This document shows positions 62,299 to 64,000 of a DNA stretch of 64,000 nt, piece by piece (within the stretch, counting starts at the first letter, position 1; each line of letters begins with the position of its first letter). The stretch comes from Frigidibacter sp. SD6-1. Its GTDB lineage: Bacteria > Pseudomonadota > Alphaproteobacteria > Rhodobacterales > Rhodobacteraceae. Position numbers and translations under genes: made by a program. Below the pieces are notes generated by a model. It searched no databases. It had not been told where the DNA came from and saw only the letters and a list, made by a program, of their open reading frames with translations. Where the stretch lies: the NCBI RefSeq assembly GCF_030143255.1, contig NZ_JARJNR010000006.1:186001-250000 (forward strand), read 5' to 3'.

Positions 62299-62406
62299 GC
62301 CCCGGACCTGATCCGGGGCCTCGTTGCGGGGTCGGCCCGAAGGCCGAACCCCTTCTTGAAACGTCCGGGAACGCGCCGGGCAGAGATCCCGGATCACGTC
62401 CGGGAT
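62299..62406. repeat. REP-like palindromes between binding-protein and ATPase genes
   Basis: Two related elements in opposite order: GCCCCGGA-CCTGA-TCCGGGGC (62299-62319) and ATCCCGGA-TCACG-TCCGGGAT (62386-62406), with a third hairpin GGCC-CGAA-GGCC between (about 62335-62346). The CCCGGA-N5-TCCGGG core is a recurring intergenic element in many alphaproteobacteria. It lies between two genes of one operon and may tune expression. Confidence 0.65.
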
Positions 62407-62422
62407 GACCGGCTGGCGCCGG

Positions 62423-63706
62423 TCAGTTGCAGCGCTCGGCGATGTTGTTCTCGGCCGCGAAGGCGGCGCTGTCGGCATCGACGAGCGGCTGGATCACCTC
62501 GTCATCAGGGGCGATGAAGGGCGTGATCAGGTTCCATTTCTTCGCCGCCGCATCCCATTGCTGGATCATCGCCTGCCCCGGACCGCCGTGATCGGCGCAA
62601 GAGGCTGCGAAGGGCTGACCGAAGTTCGGCAGGCCAAGCTCGGCCATCCGCGCCTCGGTGATTTCCAGGGCCTCGAACCCGTCGCGCAGCTCGACCGCCG
62701 TGATCGCCGCATGGCCGGTCATCTCCTGCGTCTTGCGGATCGCCTCGGAAATCACCATCGCCGCATACATGCCGCGCGAATAGAGCACGGTTCCGACCTG
62801 ATCGCCTGCGCCTGAAGCTTTACCCGCTTCGACGACGTACTTCTGCAGGTCGGCATAGACCGGGTAATCGCTGCCCGAGCCGTGCATCGCCAGCGACTTG
62901 TAGCCGTTCGCCGCATCGCCAGCGGGCAGCACGTCATTTTCCGAGCCCGACCACCAGACACCGATGAAATTCTCCATCGGATAGTTGATGTTGGCCGCTT
63001 CCTGGATCGCCACGGCATTCATCACGCCCCAGCCCCACATCAGCACATAATCGGGCTTGTCGCGGCGGATCTGCAGCCACTGGCTCTTCTGTTCCTGGCC
63101 GGGGCTGTCGACGGGAATTTCGATCAGCTCGAACCCGTGCTTTTCCTTCAGCGCGGTCAGGGTCGGGATCGGCTCCTTGCCATAGGCCGAGTTGTGATAG
63201 ACGAGCGCAATCTTCTTGCCCTTCAGATCACCGCCATTCTCGGTCAGGAGATAGTTCACGATGTCGGAGGCGCCGTCCCAGTAGTTGGCGGGATAGTTGA
63301 AGACCCATTCAAATATCTTGCCGTTCGCCGCCGAGGTCCGGCCATAGCCGGGCGTGTAGAGCGGGATCTTGTCGACCGAGACCTTGGGAATGAGCTGGTA
63401 GGTGATGCCGGTCGAAAGCGGGTTATAGACCAGCGCGCCATTGCCCTTCGTGGCCTCGTAGCACTCAACCCCCTTCTCGGTGTTGTAGGCCGTCTCGCAT
63501 TCGGTCACCACGACCTTCTCGCCGCCGATGCCGCCGTCGCGCTCGTTCAGAAGGGTGAAATAGTCGTTGAACCCGTCGGCATAGGGGATGCCGCCCGCCG
63601 CGAACGGGCCGGTGCGGTAGCTGAGGTTGGGAATGTTCAGATCGGCAAGGGCCGGTGTCGCGCAGGTCAGCGCGAGCGCGGCGAGGGCTGTCAGTCTTTT
63701 CTTCAT
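62423..63706 (-). CDS. HAAT-family substrate-binding protein, second system
   Basis: 427 residues with signal peptide MKKRLTALAALALTCATPAL (cleavage after ALA) and peripla_BP_6 features: IPNLSYRTGPFAAGGIPYAD, GGIGGEKVVVTECETAYNTE, ALVYHNSAYGKEPI. Longer than standard LivK (about 370), as are other members of the group that go with PaaK-like ligases. Transported compound probably an aromatic or short-chain acid. Located 82 bp after the partial LivM gene. Confidence 0.9.
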   Translation of the reverse strand: MKKRLTALAALALTCATPALADLNIPNLSYRTGPFAAGGIPYADGFNDYFTLLNERDGGIGGEKVVVTECETAYNTEKGVECYEATKGNGALVYNPLSTGITYQLIPKVSVDKIPLYTPGYGRTSAANGKIFEWVFNYPANYWDGASDIVNYLLTENGGDLKGKKIALVYHNSAYGKEPIPTLTALKEKHGFELIEIPVDSPGQEQKSQWLQIRRDKPDYVLMWGWGVMNAVAIQEAANINYPMENFIGVWWSGSENDVLPAGDAANGYKSLAMHGSGSDYPVYADLQKYVVEAGKASGAGDQVGTVLYSRGMYAAMVISEAIRKTQEMTGHAAITAVELRDGFEALEITEARMAELGLPNFGQPFAASCADHGGPGQAMIQQWDAAAKKWNLITPFIAPDDEVIQPLVDADSAAFAAENNIAERCN

Positions 63707-63788
63707 CGGTTTCCTCCCGGATGGATGTTGGACAGTCGGTTTCGGATCAGGTGCCGGTCTTTTCGCCGGTCTTGTGGTTGGGCGGCCC

Positions 63789-64000
63789 TCAATGCGGGAA
63801 GGGCCAGAGCCGGAGTTTTTCCTTCGCCACGCGCCAGAGTTGGGCGAGCCCGTGCGGCTCGACGATCAGGAAAAGCACGATGAGGCCGCCGACGATCATC
63901 AGCTCGATATGGGCAGCAAGGTCGGTGGGCCAGCCGAGCGTGCCCACGAGCAGATTCTTTAGAAGGACCGGCATCAGCACAAGGAAGGCCGCCCCGGCGA
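63789..64000 (-). CDS. HAAT permease (LivM type), partial at window end
   Basis: The C-terminal ~70 residues of a LivM-type permease. Minus strand reads (AAFLVL)MPVLLKNLLVGTLGWPT and then LIVLFLIVEPHGLAQLWRVA, the usual C-terminal membrane segment and amphipathic tail. The start lies beyond the window. It precedes the binding-protein and ATPase genes in the same operon. Confidence 0.85.
   Translation of the reverse strand, partial: AGAAFLVLMPVLLKNLLVGTLGWPTDLAAHIELMIVGGLIVLFLIVEPHGLAQLWRVAKEKLRLWPFPH

Noticed and set aside
1-64000. CRISPR arrays, insertion sequences, integrases or toxin-antitoxin pairs
   Set aside because: Looked for short regular repeats, transposase motifs and small paired genes on both strands; none could be supported.

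Overview
The window is GC-rich chromosomal DNA of an alphaproteobacterium, most likely a member of the Rhodobacteraceae (Rhodobacter/Paracoccus/roseobacter type). The evidence is the codon and base composition, the many high-affinity ABC and TRAP uptake systems, the rpmI-rplT and spc ribosomal protein genes with alphaproteobacterial sequences, and an acs-adk-DUF4212-actP cluster. No rRNA, tRNA, CRISPR array, insertion sequence or prophage gene was found. Almost all of the DNA is coding, and many neighbouring genes overlap by 4 bp (ATGA) or 2 bp (TGATG).

Layout. 1-1666: the start of the spc ribosomal block (rplE partial, rplX, rplN, rpsQ, rpmC) on the minus strand with its own promoter. 2200-5773: a GFA-type zinc protein, pheS, a family-2 glycosyltransferase with a TTG start, and the rpmI-rplT operon with a clear promoter and terminator. 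5885-14185: a branched-chain-amino-acid-type (HAAT) ABC transporter, divergent from a tightly coupled operon of an RpiR regulator, a cysteine amidohydrolase, a glutamine-synthetase-like ligase and an N-formylglutamate-amidohydrolase-like enzyme. This looks like an uncharacterised nitrogen-compound pathway. 14252-22236: a TRAP transporter with a DeoR regulator, divergent from a GlpA-like/GlpB-like/FGGY-kinase operon, probably for a glycerol-like polyol.

22341-32163: an acetate module on the minus strand. It holds acetyl-CoA synthetase, adenylate kinase, DUF4212, an ActP-type symporter carrying a large insertion with an EF-hand-like loop, a cNMP/CBS/GlnD-like nucleotidyltransferase, a small membrane protein, a single-domain response regulator, and a membrane PAS protein fused to a DEDDh exonuclease. 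The last group is the most unusual signalling set in the window. 32505-39578: a dipeptide ABC transporter with an M24 peptidase and an XRE-cupin regulator. 39928-48096: a betaine-type ABC transporter (binding protein, ATPase, double permease), a dimethylglycine/sarcosine dehydrogenase-like enzyme, a methyltransferase and a choline-kinase-like protein.

48178-54937: a FadR-type regulator with two palindromic operators on its promoter, followed by a Cys/Met-metabolism PLP enzyme, a CUT1 sugar ABC transporter and a D-lyxose-isomerase-like protein. This pairing suggests a substrate that is both sugar and amino- or thio-compound. 55051-60153: a valine/isoleucine degradation operon with a palindrome inside its promoter. 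60239-64000: an AMP-binding ligase with a second HAAT transporter, the last gene running off the window. Palindromic intergenic elements that look like dispersed repeats lie at 4974-5031, 54951-55050 and 62299-62406.
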